This document shows, one piece after another, positions 46,147 through 58,204 of a stretch of DNA of 64,000 nt (position 1 is its first letter; each line of letters opens with the position of its first letter). This DNA comes from Irpex lacteus (taxonomy: Eukaryota > Basidiomycota > Agaricomycetes > Polyporales > Irpicaceae). The notes under the pieces are model-generated. The model searched no databases. It worked only from the letters and a program-made list of their open reading frames with translations, and was not told the origin of the DNA. Location of the stretch: contig MQVO02000019.1 in NCBI GenBank assembly GCA_001986395.2, positions 372,001 through 436,000 on the forward strand, written 5' to 3'. Position numbers and translations under genes: made by a program.

Positions 46147-49100
46147 ATGAGACTGCTCTCACTGTCTTCAAATATACTTCTTGTCGCTGTGTTCTCGTTC
46201 TATGGTTTCTTCAGTGTTACCCCACCGGAAGCCATCCCACAACCCTTACGACACTTTATTGAGAGCAGCTCCGCTCGGTTTACGGCGATCTTAGACGGCT
46301 TTCATTCGACAAGCCATGATGTGGGGTGAGTCTTGGTCGTCTATCGTTATTTCACCGACGTCGCTCATGCAGTTTACCACAGGTCCGAATCAGGCGTTCC
46401 TTCTGTTCCTGTGTTCTCAGTTCCAGTCACCGAACCAGCGTATGTCTACATTCGAGTCGGCGAGGATTGTTGTGTTCTTACATAGTCGTACAGATATTGG
46501 TACAACGAAGCTCCGCGCCGCGACGCCAGTCCAGGGAGCTACTCCCAGCTTAATTCCTTGCCAGCTCCTCAGGTTGTGCCTCCAGTTCCAGTCATCGAAC
46601 CAGAGTACGTTTACATTCGAGTCGGTAAGGATTATTGACTTACAAAATCGTACAGGTACAACGAAGCGCCGCGTCGCGACACTAGTCTGGCGGTCTATAA
46701 TCAGCCTGATTCCTTGCCAGTCCTTGTCTCTCCAGTTCGAGTCATCGAAACAGCGTACGTTTACATTCGAGTCGGTGAGGATTGTTGTCTTACGAAGTCG
46801 TACAGATTCTGGTACGACGAAGCGCTGCGCCGCGGCTCTAGCCCAGGGATTCACTATTCCTTGGTCGTACCTCCCCCTACTCCGAGCTACTCGTTACCTC
46901 TCTCGGCAATTTACGCTCTGGCGGTCTCAGCAGCTCTCATTGCCCTCGTATTGGCGCGGCGGACCCGAAACTCTCTGAATGTTCTAGCGTTGGACAATAG
47001 TGTTCCTCCGGTGACTGTGGTGGCTGCTTCTTCTGACCGTGAGCAAGCCTTGTCAGCTGACGAGGCTTTGACTGCCCCCAACCATGGCATCCTGCGACGT
47101 ATCCTTCCATCTCTCCTTTCCCTCCTGTTGGAAGTCTGGGATGATCTTGCGAATGCTCTGGCTCCCGTCGCCCACATAGAAGGCGGAATAATTGTGTTGA
47201 ACGCCGGGCAACCTACATGGATGTCGCATGTCCCGGTTACCTTGACGGACCTTGTCAGCATTGTGTACAACCTCGTCCAAGTTGTGGTGTGGTGGAGATC
47301 GGACAGTCGTATCCCTCTGGTGGCCGTGGTTGCCTCTCCCTCCGATTCTGAACAAGCCTCACCGACTGAAGAAGGCAATACCGCTTCATCTGGGTCCGAC
47401 GAAGCTGTCCCCAATGCCGACGCTCAAGACACCGCTCTCAGTGTCTCTAGATCTCCAGTTCGGGTTGTTTCGAATGCTACTGCGACCGCGCCGCTTCCAG
47501 CTACTCCTCGCATTACTAGCCCGGACGTTCCACGTGCCCCAGAACCTGTGCTCGAATACTTGACTAACCACGGGGTCCCAAATGGCGCACATCCGGATGC
47601 TGGCATACCGTCAACCATCTTTAGTGCTGTTCCCCACCCCCCGCCTGAGGTCTCGGAGCCTGAGTCCATTGACGACGTTATGGACGGCGGCCACAACTCG
47701 GAAGGTGTGAGCAACGTTAACACCCCGAATACCCCCTCTGGTACATCAACTGCTCCCGCTGGTGTCTCTGGCCTGGAGAGCGCTGTTGTACAGCATCCAG
47801 GCGCACAACCTGAGCCTGTTGCTACTCCTTCGCCCGTACAAGACCACTCTGGTGCTATCTCTGAGGCGACTGACTCTGACTACGACACGGCACCTGACGA
47901 CGATCCTGACTCGGACATAGAGTCGTTGTCCGTTGACTCTCATCTGGACCATGTGAACGGTCTTGGTCTCCGCTCTCAGGAAGAGGACAATTCTCAGTCT
48001 GAGGCCGAGTCCCACGGCGATACAGGACACTATCAGGACTTCGAATCAGAGCTCGAGTCGGGTTCTGAGACTCACGCCCAGCCTCAATATTCGCCTCTTC
48101 CTGATGCTCAGCCCCTCGGCCAGCTGGACGACGAGCGCATAGACGAGTTTGGTTCTAACCGCGGCTCTGTTACCTCGCTTCAGTCTTCGACTCAATCAGA
48201 TGCCGACTCTCAGCCCGACCCAGCTTCTCGACCTACACCTCAGGCTCACTCCGAGCCTTCGGCTTGCGGCGATACACAAGCTGACAGTCAACCGGGCGGC
48301 GAATCTACACTTGTGACCACTCAGAGGCAGAACACTGCCATCGACGATCTCGCGAGGCATCGAGAGCAACTCCAACGCATTCCTCGTCCTCCTTCAGATA
48401 ACCGCCGCGGCGATCCAGCGTCGACAAGTGATCCTGAACTACCGCGGCTGCATACCATAGCGGAGAGATCCGGGGAAAATGTCTATTTCATTAACAGCAA
48501 TCACTTCTACCCGCATAGCGAGTACCACGCTGGCTCGCGCCCTTCTGACGACTACCTTGACTTGGCTGGACGATCGAATCTGACAGCCTTTGGATTGCCG
48601 CGGTCGTCCCGTTCAGAAGATCGCCTTGGCTTGAATGGACAATGGGATGAGACAACCTTCGGATCGATCTTGCCAACGTCGTCCATCTCCACCGGCATCG
48701 ATGTACCGGGTGGCTCTCGCATAACTCAAGAAACCACTGGTATGGGTACACCTCTGAACGACGACGACGTAGAGGCTGCGAGGGCTAGAGACCGCGCTGT
48801 GCTTGTCATGGTGCCCGATCAGGTTCAGAGGCAGGGGAACACGGCGATGACCACGCGTGCAACGGGACCTCTTCCCCCGATCTCTTCTGTACCATCTGTC
48901 TCCCGACACCCTGACCGTATTCGAAGACCCTCTCGCGTAGGACTATCATCTGTGGGCCAGAACGGGGTCGGTTCAGGACCATCCCGTGGTGCTGTCAGCA
49001 GTGTTCATGCGACTGGGATGTTCGTCAGTGCGACGAGCGTAGGAGGCTCAGGACACGTTGCGATCGATCGACACCCTTCGTTCGAGGACGAGAACACTAG

Positions 49101-49641
49101 TCTCTCTGGGGGTATTCTGAACAGCCTCCGCAGCCCACCGCTGTTCCACGGGGACGAGGGTTTCGATAGGGCTCTAGCAGTGTCTGATGACAGGGATGCC
49201 TTCGCTAATGGACCGTTGCGCGGATTGACCGACAACCAAGGATCATACGATAACCATCGTGGCCCATTCGCTCAGCCACCTCAGCTTCTCCATCCTGTCC
49301 CTCGACCTCTTGATCCGTTCGGTCAGAGCAATCGATCCGTCGACGGTCAGACAGCGTCAACAGCGACGTTGGGTGCAACGAACCGATCGCAGCCTGAGTT
49401 TGTGCAAGGTGGTTCGTGGGAGCGAGAACGGGTTCCCACTCACCCAGGACCCAGCAGTCGCACCATAGCTGATGGTACCACGGCAGAGTCCAGTAGATTG
49501 AATGCGCAGGCCAGGGTGATAGAGAGACCACTGCTGGAAGTCTTGCTGGAGAATGCTAGCAGGAGGCCACCTCGTAACCGTACTATGCCGTACGCGACTC
49601 CAGATCAGTGGGAGAAGCACATAAATCAGAAGCGAATGTAA
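46147..49641 (+). CDS. Large single-pass membrane protein with disordered tail, partner of kinase C
   Basis: Five exons: 46147-46325, 46383-46439, 46494-46604, 46656-46754 and 46806-49641, giving 1093 residues with consistent phases. The N-terminus MRLLSLSSNILLVAVFSFYG is a signal peptide or anchor. Exons 2-5 encode a repeated lumenal or extracellular unit of the type YNEAPRRDxS...SLPxP...VPVIEP. A membrane helix follows (LSAIYALAVSAALIALVLA). The remaining 850 residues are Ser/Pro/Asp/Glu-rich and predicted disordered, with an acidic stretch (TAPDDDPDSDIESLSVDS). It is homologous to the 575-residue protein at 35720-37554 across the N-terminus, membrane helix and part of the tail. It lies tail to tail with kinase C, with stops 191 bases apart. 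Confidence 0.8.
46430..46870 (+). repeat. Tandem exon-intron repeat in the partner gene
   Basis: A unit of about 150-165 bases, made of one exon and the following intron, is repeated. The three introns (46440-46493, 46605-46655 and 46755-46805) are nearly identical, sharing TACATTCGAGTCGG, GAGGATT and TCGTACAG. The exons share TGGTACAACGAAGC and CCAGTCATCGAACCAG-like ends. Exon and intron were therefore duplicated together. Confidence 0.85.
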
Positions 49642-49832
49642 TATCACCTCCTTCAGTCCTTACCACTCGACCGTCTCGCGATACCTTACGTCCTTCATAT
49701 TCTGTATCGTTGGATACTATACGTTATGTTCAAGTAATTTCGCACTCTTATTGTTATGTATGTCAGATTATGTTATAAATTGCCTGGGTAGTGTAAACAT
49801 GAAATTGTATAGCCGCATTAAAAAGAGTTCGA
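49642..49832. terminator. Convergent 3' flanks of the large partner gene and kinase C
   Basis: A 191-base AT-rich gap between two stop codons, with TTATGTATGT and CATTAAAAAG stretches. It must hold both poly(A) regions. Confidence 0.3.
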
Positions 49833-52800
49833 TTACAGTGTCATGCCATCCGCCCAATTATTTTCTATGTCATCACCGATCAGTTGTTGTCGTTCTAATA
49901 ATATAGGTAAGTAGTCATCGCGAAGCTGCAGCTCTGCCGCACTCGGTCTCATGAGAAAGTTCCAGTGTAAGCAGCTCCCCACAAGATACCACACAGGGAG
50001 CAGCTGTTTGCGTGTTCTCTCGCCGGCTCCATAATAAAGTTGAGCGCACATGAGGGACTCCATCGACAAGAACGGTGGGACGCCTGTGATCATCTCGCAG
50101 AGTACCAGGCCCATAGCCCAGATATCTGCCGCAGCCCTGATATACGGCTTGCCATCGAGTATCTCAGGGGGCGTATATACCGTCGTGCCGCGGAAGTTTT
50201 CGGGATGAAGGTCCAAAGTTGCCATCTGGGGGTTTCGGGAGCCAATGAAGTCCGCAGGTAGTTGCATCGCATTCCCTAAGTCGATGAGTTTGATCTACGA
50301 ATGTAAGTCGAAATGTGAGATCCAAGTTTAGATCGCTAGAGCAGAATACAGCGGTGCTTACCTGGAAAGTGTTGGCGTCGATGAGGATGTTCTCTGGCTT
50401 GATGTCGCAGTGGGTGATGCCCTTCGAGTGGAGATGAGCGACAGCGTCGACCAGTTGGTAGAAGATGTGTTTTGCGGCGAAAAGTGGCAAAGGGCCAAAC
50501 GCCACGATGTAACTCGCTAAACAGCGACTTCCGTTTGGCCACTTTCTCATACCGCGTGGGCACATTGGATATGACAGCGTGCCATGAAGCTCCTGTACCT
50601 GAAGATATTCATCAGTGTCATGGCAATGGAATCGAAGGCAGGCTCACGATACTTACGATGTAAAGGTATGTATCATCAGAGAACACGTCAAGAAGGGAGA
50701 TGATGTTCTTGTGTCGCGCGAGGTCCATGTAAATAACATCTCGCGACACTCGACCGTACGTCGGATGCTCCGGCCAACGTGCCACGCGATCTCTCTTGAG
50801 GACAAATTTGACGGCAACCTGTTGGTCGTCTACTCGTCGTCGAGCTTGCAGAACGAAACCGTTGCCACCGCGGCCGAGCAAGGAGCCGAGTTCGTACTTG
50901 GCGATGAAGTCAGGATGGATGAAGTAGTCTTCGGGGAAGTTGGAGCACAGTGTGTTCGCTGGCATCAGCAAACCACTGTTGGCATCGAGAAACTGAAAAC
51001 ATTGTCAGTATGTCACGAACGGTGGGTGAGAAAACGAATCATGAGAAGACGTACTGGAGTTGAGTCTGAAGAATCAGAACTATCTGGCATAAACTCGGAT
51101 GTCTCAGGGCACGATGTGTTCTCACTATCGGCATCGAGGAACTGCGAAATCTGTCAGTAAGTTACGGACAACGGATGAGGGATATGAATCACGATAAGAC
51201 GTACTGGGCTTGAGTCGGAGGAATCGGAACTATCCCATATAGATGTATTGGGGAACGATGTGCTCGCTGAGGTAGGCAATCCACTATCGGTATCGAGTAA
51301 CTGCAAAATTGTCAATAAACAAAGAACGGTAAATGAGAAACACAAACGATACGTACTGGGGTTGAGTCTGAGTTGTCGGAAGTCGATGATCCCGTCTATG
51401 GAATATCAAAGGTTAAGTCAAGAGCAGTAGGATCTTGGCAGCCGAAAACATACCGAGGACGAGTGAGCGTGAGTCGCTGATGAATGGGTGGATGGTTGCG
51501 ACCGCGTGTAGACAGGAGCACAAGATGATGCAAAGTAGCGAACATAGTACGCGGTCTGTGGAACAATTAGTCAACGAAAAATCGAGGAAAGGATTTGAGA
51601 CTCACCCATATCGCGTGAAGGACGAGGCAAATATACACAAGCATTAAGCAAATGATGAGAGTCACAACTGTGCGTGACAAGAGACGTAAAGTAGAAGCAA
51701 TGGCGAGACGACCCAGTCGTCGATAGAGGCCATAGAACGAGTCCCGGTCGCAGCGGATGCCGGCCGCGCTACCATCGAGGTAAGCGGTACGTTGAGAGAG
51801 AGGAATACTATAGCAGTAAGCACGGAGCAAAGACGTAGGCCAGATTACGCCGAAAGATAGAAGCACAGTGAGGATGAGGCTGAAGCGTTGTGGTAGTTGA
51901 TGAGCGTAAGCAGTGAGTTCCCGGATAAGACGAGTAAGAGAAGTGGTGAAGGCGGCAACCAAGCGAAGGTCGTAGGCGTTCAACGAGTAAGTGAGAGACT
52001 TGAGGACCCAGAGTGAGACAAAGATGAAGGAGATAAAGCAGCGGGCCAGGATGGTCCAGGGAAACCATTCGGAGATGGTTGCGAGCAGCATGTCGCCAGC
52101 GATGTATCTAGAGCACCAGGCAGAGGTCATAAGTCGAATGGCTAAGCCGTCTGTAGAAACGATCACAACCGCCTATGAAATGCGACATTAGCAAGTGCTT
52201 AACACAAGGAAGAAGTATGGCACGTACCTTGGGTGGATTTGAGGCGGGAGAGATGGCCTGCACCTGCGCAGGCAGTCCACGATGAACGAGTCCAACACTC
52301 GACTTGCGAGTGTAATATGCCGTCTACAGAGTGGTCAGAAAAAGAGTTGGTGAAAGAGCATCACAGACATACCCATATGGCGTGGAGGAACAGGCAGGTG
52401 TATACGGTGAATCCAATGACGATGAGAGTCAAGGTCGTGAGTGACAGGAAGCGATAAACAGAAGTAAGCAAGAGACGACCCAGTCGCATATAGAGATCGT
52501 AGAAGGAGTGCCTGTCGCAGCGAATGCCGGCAAGGCTGCCGTCCAGGTAAGCAGTACGACGAGGGACAGGGACACTGTAGCAGACAGTGCGCAAGAGTGA
52601 GGTCGGCCAGAGCACGGCGATGGCAAGGAGAGAGACAACAACAAGGCAGATGTTGTCCGATACACGACGGGAGTACGCGTTGATTTTCTTGAAGATACGA
52701 GCGAGAGCAGTGTTGAGGGTGGTAATGAGGCGAAGAGTGTTGTCGTCCAACGGGGCCTCGAGAGAAAACAGAATCCAGAGTGATACGAAGAAGAAAAGGA

Positions 52801-53302
52801 TGAATGAGAGGACCAGAGTGGTCCAAAAAAGAAACACAGAAGGGGTTGCCGACATAAAGTCGGCGCGGACACCACAGAAGGACCTGACATAGTCGACGAG
52901 TCGACCAGCCAGGCTGTTCAGGGCAACTCGTCGCGAGCCACAGCCATTGCCTTTGTTACTCACACAGTACGGTAGCGGTGTACCAAGTGCAAAGGCAACA
53001 AGCCGGGTCGTGAGTTGGAGGGGGGAAAGATGAACGGCGACGTCGAAGACGTCGCGAACAAGTCGAGAGACAAGGACGCCACGAGCTGAGAGAGCAGTAA
53101 GTGCAGCGTTGAAAGAGGTGCTGGAGACAAGAGTCGACCAGAAGTTGACCAAGATGGTCGGTGCCCTTACAGTACACACGCCTTGCACAACTCGAACAGC
53201 AGGCTCCAAAGGAACCACGCCGACGGTGACGCAGACGGTGCATGCGATGGCCAGCGTAGCGAAGACGCACACGCTGTAGAGTGAGACGATGTCGAAACCC
53301 AT
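49833..53302 (-). CDS. Multi-pass membrane protein kinase, copy C (diverged kinase end, extra linker exon)
   Basis: The same exon plan as copy B in reverse: the first exon is 52373-53302 and the last ends at 49833. The membrane half is nearly identical to B, with both WPTSLLR / AYLDGSxAGIRC modules. Three Asp/Ser-rich linker exons, each beginning LLDTDSG, FLDADSE or FLDANSG, precede the kinase where B has two such starts, so one linker exon is duplicated. The kinase keeps GRGGNGFV, VAVK and HCDIKPEN, but DFG has become DLG (IKLIDLGNAM). The activation region differs (LHPENFRGTTVYTPPE), and the C-lobe is much more diverged from A and B than the rest. No frame break is seen. DLG is tolerated in some active kinases. 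Confidence 0.85.
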
Positions 53303-53370
53303 ACGCAGTGAAGTGCACAGGTGTGAAGATGACGGTATCTGAAGAAGAGGGAACAGGACGGGCGATGCGC

Positions 53371-53378
53371 CTTTTATA
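53371..53378 (-). promoter_or_regulatory. TATA box of kinase copy C
   Basis: TATAAAAG on the minus strand, 69 bases before the ATG at 53302, with the AACGAACCACC block and CACGTG upstream, as in copies A and B. Confidence 0.65.
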
Positions 53379-53911
53379 CCCCAACTCGGTGGTGGTTCGT
53401 TTCGATCTGGACCGACGACTCCCTCGCGGCACGTGCACCCGCAGAGCAGTCAACAAGCAGATATTCGCACGCATCTGGACGTCATGGACAGCAGTCTATA
53501 TTTTGGAAGAGCAGGCTGTTGTAGTACATGGTGGCTGATGACGACTTCGAGTCGAACTTGAAGGAATCCCGTACCCAATTACCCCAAATGGCAGGATTAC
53601 GGGAATTACGGACACCGCGGAACTCCGCGGAAATTAGAACTTTACTAGTAAGTACTTCATCGGCTTTCGAGTCCAGCTTGCTGCTGCACGCGTCCTCCAA
53701 GAACAGAGCCAGCCCAATCGCTCATTTCTGTACATGATACTTCTCAAACATTGATATAGCCTTAGAGCCTCGCATCGAAGGAGTTTATACCAATGACTCG
53801 GATAACACTGATAACTTGAAGTACATACTAGATTCTACACTTTGTACATGACGCTCTCTGCATGCACAGGCCCTTGTAATTATACATCTTGGTTTCCAAC
53901 ATAATCAATCT
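53379..53911. other. Spacer between kinase C and RlpA-like gene
   Basis: Mirror of 31586-32106, with the small open frame 53482-53700 on the minus strand. It differs from the left copy by an in-frame six-base change. No recognised gene. Confidence 0.4.
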
Positions 53912-54598
53912 CTAGTGCAGAACCCAGCTAACTTGAATACGCCCGACAGAGGTAGGTGCCAGGTCGCTGAAGGCAGCAGGAGAAAGGTCGATATCGTGGA
54001 GTTGGCAGCCAACACACCTGTCAACCACGGTGACGGTGGTCGACCTGCCTTGGTCTGTGAATCATAAGTATTTTAGTACAGTAATGTAGACTGTAACAAA
54101 AGAAGACGCCGCGTACAGGAGACTGTCATTTGCCTGCCACAAACCGGGTTACTAAAGGAAATTGTTAGATGGCTTCATGACTGGTACGATGATAGAGTGA
54201 CGAACTTGTTAGGGTTCGTGGTATGACCACTATAATGTGCCGTGAATCAGTTCATGAGCTGGAACAGAAGCGACAAAGAGTAGGCTTACGGGAAGGTATC
54301 ATAGAACGAGGCCGAAACCGCGACAATATGATCTGCAGCGGTGTTCGAGCGACCACAAGCTCCAAGGCCTGGTTCATACCAAGTTGCTGTGGAAAACGAG
54401 AACATGCGACAAATCAGTCAGTAATTGCGAGTAAATAATGGTCCATGCCGCAAGAGTATAGGTGACCATGTGAAAGAGACATTACTCACCATCTCCAGTG
54501 AAGGTCTGTCCGATCTGACGTTTAGCACTAGGTGCTCCACTGGTCAGGGACGCAGCAGCCAACACAGTGAGCGCAAAGAGTTGGGAGAGACGAGCCAT
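53912..54598 (-). CDS. Secreted RlpA-like double-psi beta-barrel protein, right-arm copy
   Basis: The mirror copy of 30884-31585. The signal peptide is MARLSQLFALTVLAAASLTS, followed by SAKRQIGQTFTGD with a Lys-Arg cleavage site. The barrel exons keep CG and DxDLSPAAFSDLAP-type motifs and end in W-V-L-H before TAG. The donor after TVS is GTACGC, where the left copy has GTGCGT, and both are usable. No lesion was found. The single-domain layout without a C-terminal binding domain suggests a wall-associated or inhibitor-type secreted protein. Confidence 0.85.
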
Positions 54599-56713
54599 GG
54601 TGGGACTTGGGTAGACGATGAGTTTGGTGAGGCTGTTGTTATGAGTGAACAGATTGAAGAAAACCCCAATGAGGCTACAGCTCGTACTTCATACACAGAC
54701 CTTTTATACTCCCAAAATACGGCGCTTGACTGTCCAGGTCGGGGCTGCTTACCTGCATATGAACGCCGTACAGACATTGCTACCGCACCCGCTACGGATG
54801 CAATCACTTCATCTTTGCTAGTAACCTCTCGGGCGCGAGGGCAATAACAAAGATGGAGTGATATCGTTCTGTCCAACGGAGAGTAAGCACGAGGAGACAT
54901 TCGACGAGCGCAAGAAAATTACGTGGTTTTGCGGTCTCCGTCCTACTCGAGTAAGACCAGGCAAGACGGTTGCAAACAAACGTTGCATATCCATTGATTC
55001 CGCCACATTGCACTAGGATTATTTGATGATGTGGCACACTAGCCAGCGATACCTTGAGGTAGAAGTGGCTAATAAAAAACGACCTCCTTCCAGCTTCATG
55101 CCCAGGCACCTATCAAAACCACCTATGAGTATAGTATCATGTTATGCTGCAATTACCACAGGAATCTAGGACTCACCAGCGTTGCTATACTACGTATCAT
55201 GATGAGAGGTACTTGTTGGTTCTGTGTCCGGATCACAGGCAAAGGTTGACAAGCAAGTTTGCTCGATAGGTCAAAGCACAGTCACGACAACAATGCCATC
55301 ATACGGAATAGCTCTCGCATCCAGTCCAGTGCGCTCGAATATGGTCCGATAATATCATAGACGTCCGCACCTGGTTACCGAGGACAGTTCCGTAGCTCCC
55401 TCGCCTCGCCCTGGCCGTATTCCAGCGCCGCGAGTGTCTATCATCTGAGCAGACGCTGCTGAAACGCTGTGGAAATGGTCATCCACCAGCAGCTCAGTAA
55501 GCTTACATACTTACCTCGTACGGAGTTCCAGTGCTGCCCAGCTACGTTCAGATGTTTTCCGGTCAATGCCAAGCCTGTCAACGGTACCTTTCAGGTCTAG
55601 CTTCGTGGAATTACGAAGACGTTGTTAAAAGACGAGCGTGTAAAGAACGTAAACGCCCTCGATGGCCACGGAACAGATTGACACTTACGCGATTATATCA
55701 CAGCGAGAGCGGCATCCAACCTCTTGAGCTCTGCCCGTGCGCAGATAATCGATTGTGTATCGTCATTGTAGTCGTCACAAACACGAAGACCTCGAGTTAT
55801 TACGAATGTTCGTGGGCGGCGATTTAGGCTCTGTCAAGTCTACACATGGATGCTGTCGGGCCTCGGGGCTCATCCAATTAAGCCTCGCTCAACTGGACAT
55901 TGCCCAGGAGTGGGAGCCGAGGCTGACATCCCATCGCCTGCTGTTACAAAATCTAACAGGAACGTGCCTCAATTGCATGCGATGAGTTCGGCAAGCGTGA
56001 GTGCTCACCAAGCCTTCAAGAGTACCATATAGGAGGAACTGAGAGAAAGCTGTGAAACTCTGTCACAATTACTCTGTTTGTCACTGAGCACTTGTGGCAG
56101 TGTATTCGAACTTCATTCCAAGCTAACATGGTGTGTAGAATCTGAGTGACTCGGAGACGCCTCCGACGCGTTCCTATGTAAGTTCAGACTCCGCGCGTTC
56201 AGGTACCACAAAGGGTAACTCAATAAGAACCGCTCCTCTTGGCGCTTGAAAGCACACAACTGAATGCTTGGAAGCCATACGAGTTGATGTTAGTAAGATA
56301 TCTGCAGCCCAGGCCGAAGGATCCGGTGGTAGGTGAATTCAGCGCTTTGAACAATTTTGTCGCGGAGCAGCGGAATAGGCACCCCCGCGTTTATTTATCT
56401 ACTGGTAAGTACGGCTGGCCATAGACTCGATTGAGCGTTCTGTTCAGTATGTGTGCTATATGCACGCATTTCTGATCGAGTAAGAACGTGTGTGAACAAA
56501 TAAATATAACTCTGCTTTGGGGTAATTACAAGCACGCTCTTAACGGTTTCTGAGTCCATGCTACGCGACACTGAGGAGTTCTCGGAGCCTCGTCCCAGAA
56601 GCAGTTATCGTAAAAGATCGGTCACATGTGTAGATTATACACTATACAATTTCTTGATCGAGAGGTACATCTGAGTAAAGTTCCATATCCTTGCTCCTTG
56701 ACAATTCTTCCAC
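54599..56713. other. Interval with shared RlpA promoter, then right-arm-only DNA
   Basis: Bases 54599-55150 mirror the sequence upstream of the left RlpA-like gene (30340-30883). From about 55160 to 56640 the sequence has no counterpart on the left and no gene that I can support; frames such as 55531-55827 and 56239-56424 have no recognisable domain. Confidence 0.4.
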
Positions 56714-57403
56714 CTAGTCAAAAACCCATTGGGCGTGAATCCTCCCAAGGCTGAGAGGCGCCAGGTCACTGAAAGCAGCGGGCGAGAGGGCGAGGTCAAA
56801 TTCTGCGCAGCTTGCACACCTATCAGCCACGGTAACCGTTATTGTTCTTCCCTGATCTATAATTGCAGAGCATCTGAGTAGTGTTTGTAACGTAGACGTG
56901 AAAGTAAACGGCACGTACAGGTGACCGTTATGTTTTTGCCACAAAGAGGATCGCTAAGTGGAGGGGTTATGAGCGTCGATTGATTTAAGTAATGGTGCAT
57001 GCTACTAGCGCAACGTACGTGCTTGGGGGTGCGGTAGGGCTGCTACTGACATGATATATCAAGTATCAGTATGACTTGTGCATTGCGATCTAGGCAGGGA
57101 AATACTCACAGGAAGGAGTCAAATAATATGGCTGAGACCGCTACAACGCGATCCGTTGCTGTATTCACGAGACCGCAAATACCGATCCCTGGGTTATAGA
57201 AAGTGACTAAAGTGAGGAGTTGATCAGTTGACACAAATCACTGGATATGATCGACCGCACGAAACAAGCACGGTAAACACGAAGCGTGGATGCTCACCAT
57301 CGCCAATGTGTGTCTCCCCAGTCTGACGCTTCGCAGGTACTCCACCTGTCAGAGTCGCAGCAGCCAGAACAGTGAAAGCAAAAATCTGAGAGAGTTTAGC
57401 CAT
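56714..57403 (-). CDS. Secreted RlpA-like double-psi beta-barrel protein, third copy
   Basis: The signal peptide MAKLSQIFAFTVLAAATLTG is followed by GVPAKRQTGETHIGDG with a Lys-Arg site. The final exons encode GRTITVTVADRCASCAEFDL, ALSPAAFSDLAPLSLGRIHA and QWVFD before the stop. It is more diverged from the two arm copies than they are from each other, so it predates the arm duplication. Its absence from the left arm fits the deletion that also removed the carrier 3' end. Introns are short and in the same places. Confidence 0.85.
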
Positions 57404-58204
57404 GAGGATCGACGGAATTCTCGGATAGCCCAACAGCAGGCCTCGGTGTTTTGCAATATACAGCACTGAAGGACCGCACCAGTGAGCCGGAGTCGTACAG
57501 CTCCTCTTATACCGTTTGCTTTAGATACATTTTCCAGCTTTGGCGACTTTCTCCCTGCCCAGCATTGCAGTAACGCTGGCGAAAGACATATGCGCCAGTA
57601 ACGCCATCGGCTCGGCAATGATAAACATAGTATGATGCACGGTGCTACGCTTTCTGTGGGCGTTGAACATGCTGAGTCTCCTGACAAGAATACGGATGAC
57701 CAGATGGACTTTACATCGTCTGGAGGTCTTCGTACCACACGCACAAGGCGAGGCAAAGCGGTACTGCATATGTGCCGGATATGCCGCCTGAACGTAGGTT
57801 GTTGTGGCGTACGAACTAGTTGACAGTGGGGGGCGTTCGGGTATTGTCGATGCTCGAAAGGTCCAGGGAATACGCCGAGGAACAAATCAGTGCGACGATG
57901 AGAGTTCCAGAATTACCCAGATGCCTACGAGGTTCTGAAATTGCAAACTCGTTAGCAGTACATTTCGAGTTTAGCCTCCCAGTATTATGGAGACAGAGTC
58001 AAATAGCAGGCGCGAGGAGGTTGTGAGCGCCTTCGACGAACACGGAACAATATGACTCTGACATGATCATGTCAGAGAATATGAGCGACGCCGATGATTT
58101 GTACCCTCAAAAAGACATAATGAGTACGCCTCTGTATTCGAGTACATGTGCTTGCTGGTAGGTTGCCTAGAAGACAGTTACGGAGAGGAAATAGGACACT
58201 TGAT
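57404..58204. other. Intergenic region, right-arm only
   Basis: No gene supported. It holds the promoter of the third RlpA-like gene (minus strand) and the carrier 3' flank. Frames at 57349-57885 overlap the RlpA leader in other phases. Confidence 0.4.

Noticed and set aside
55531..55827. 98-residue frame in right-arm-only DNA.
   Set aside because: No domain and no start context; composition like surrounding non-coding DNA.
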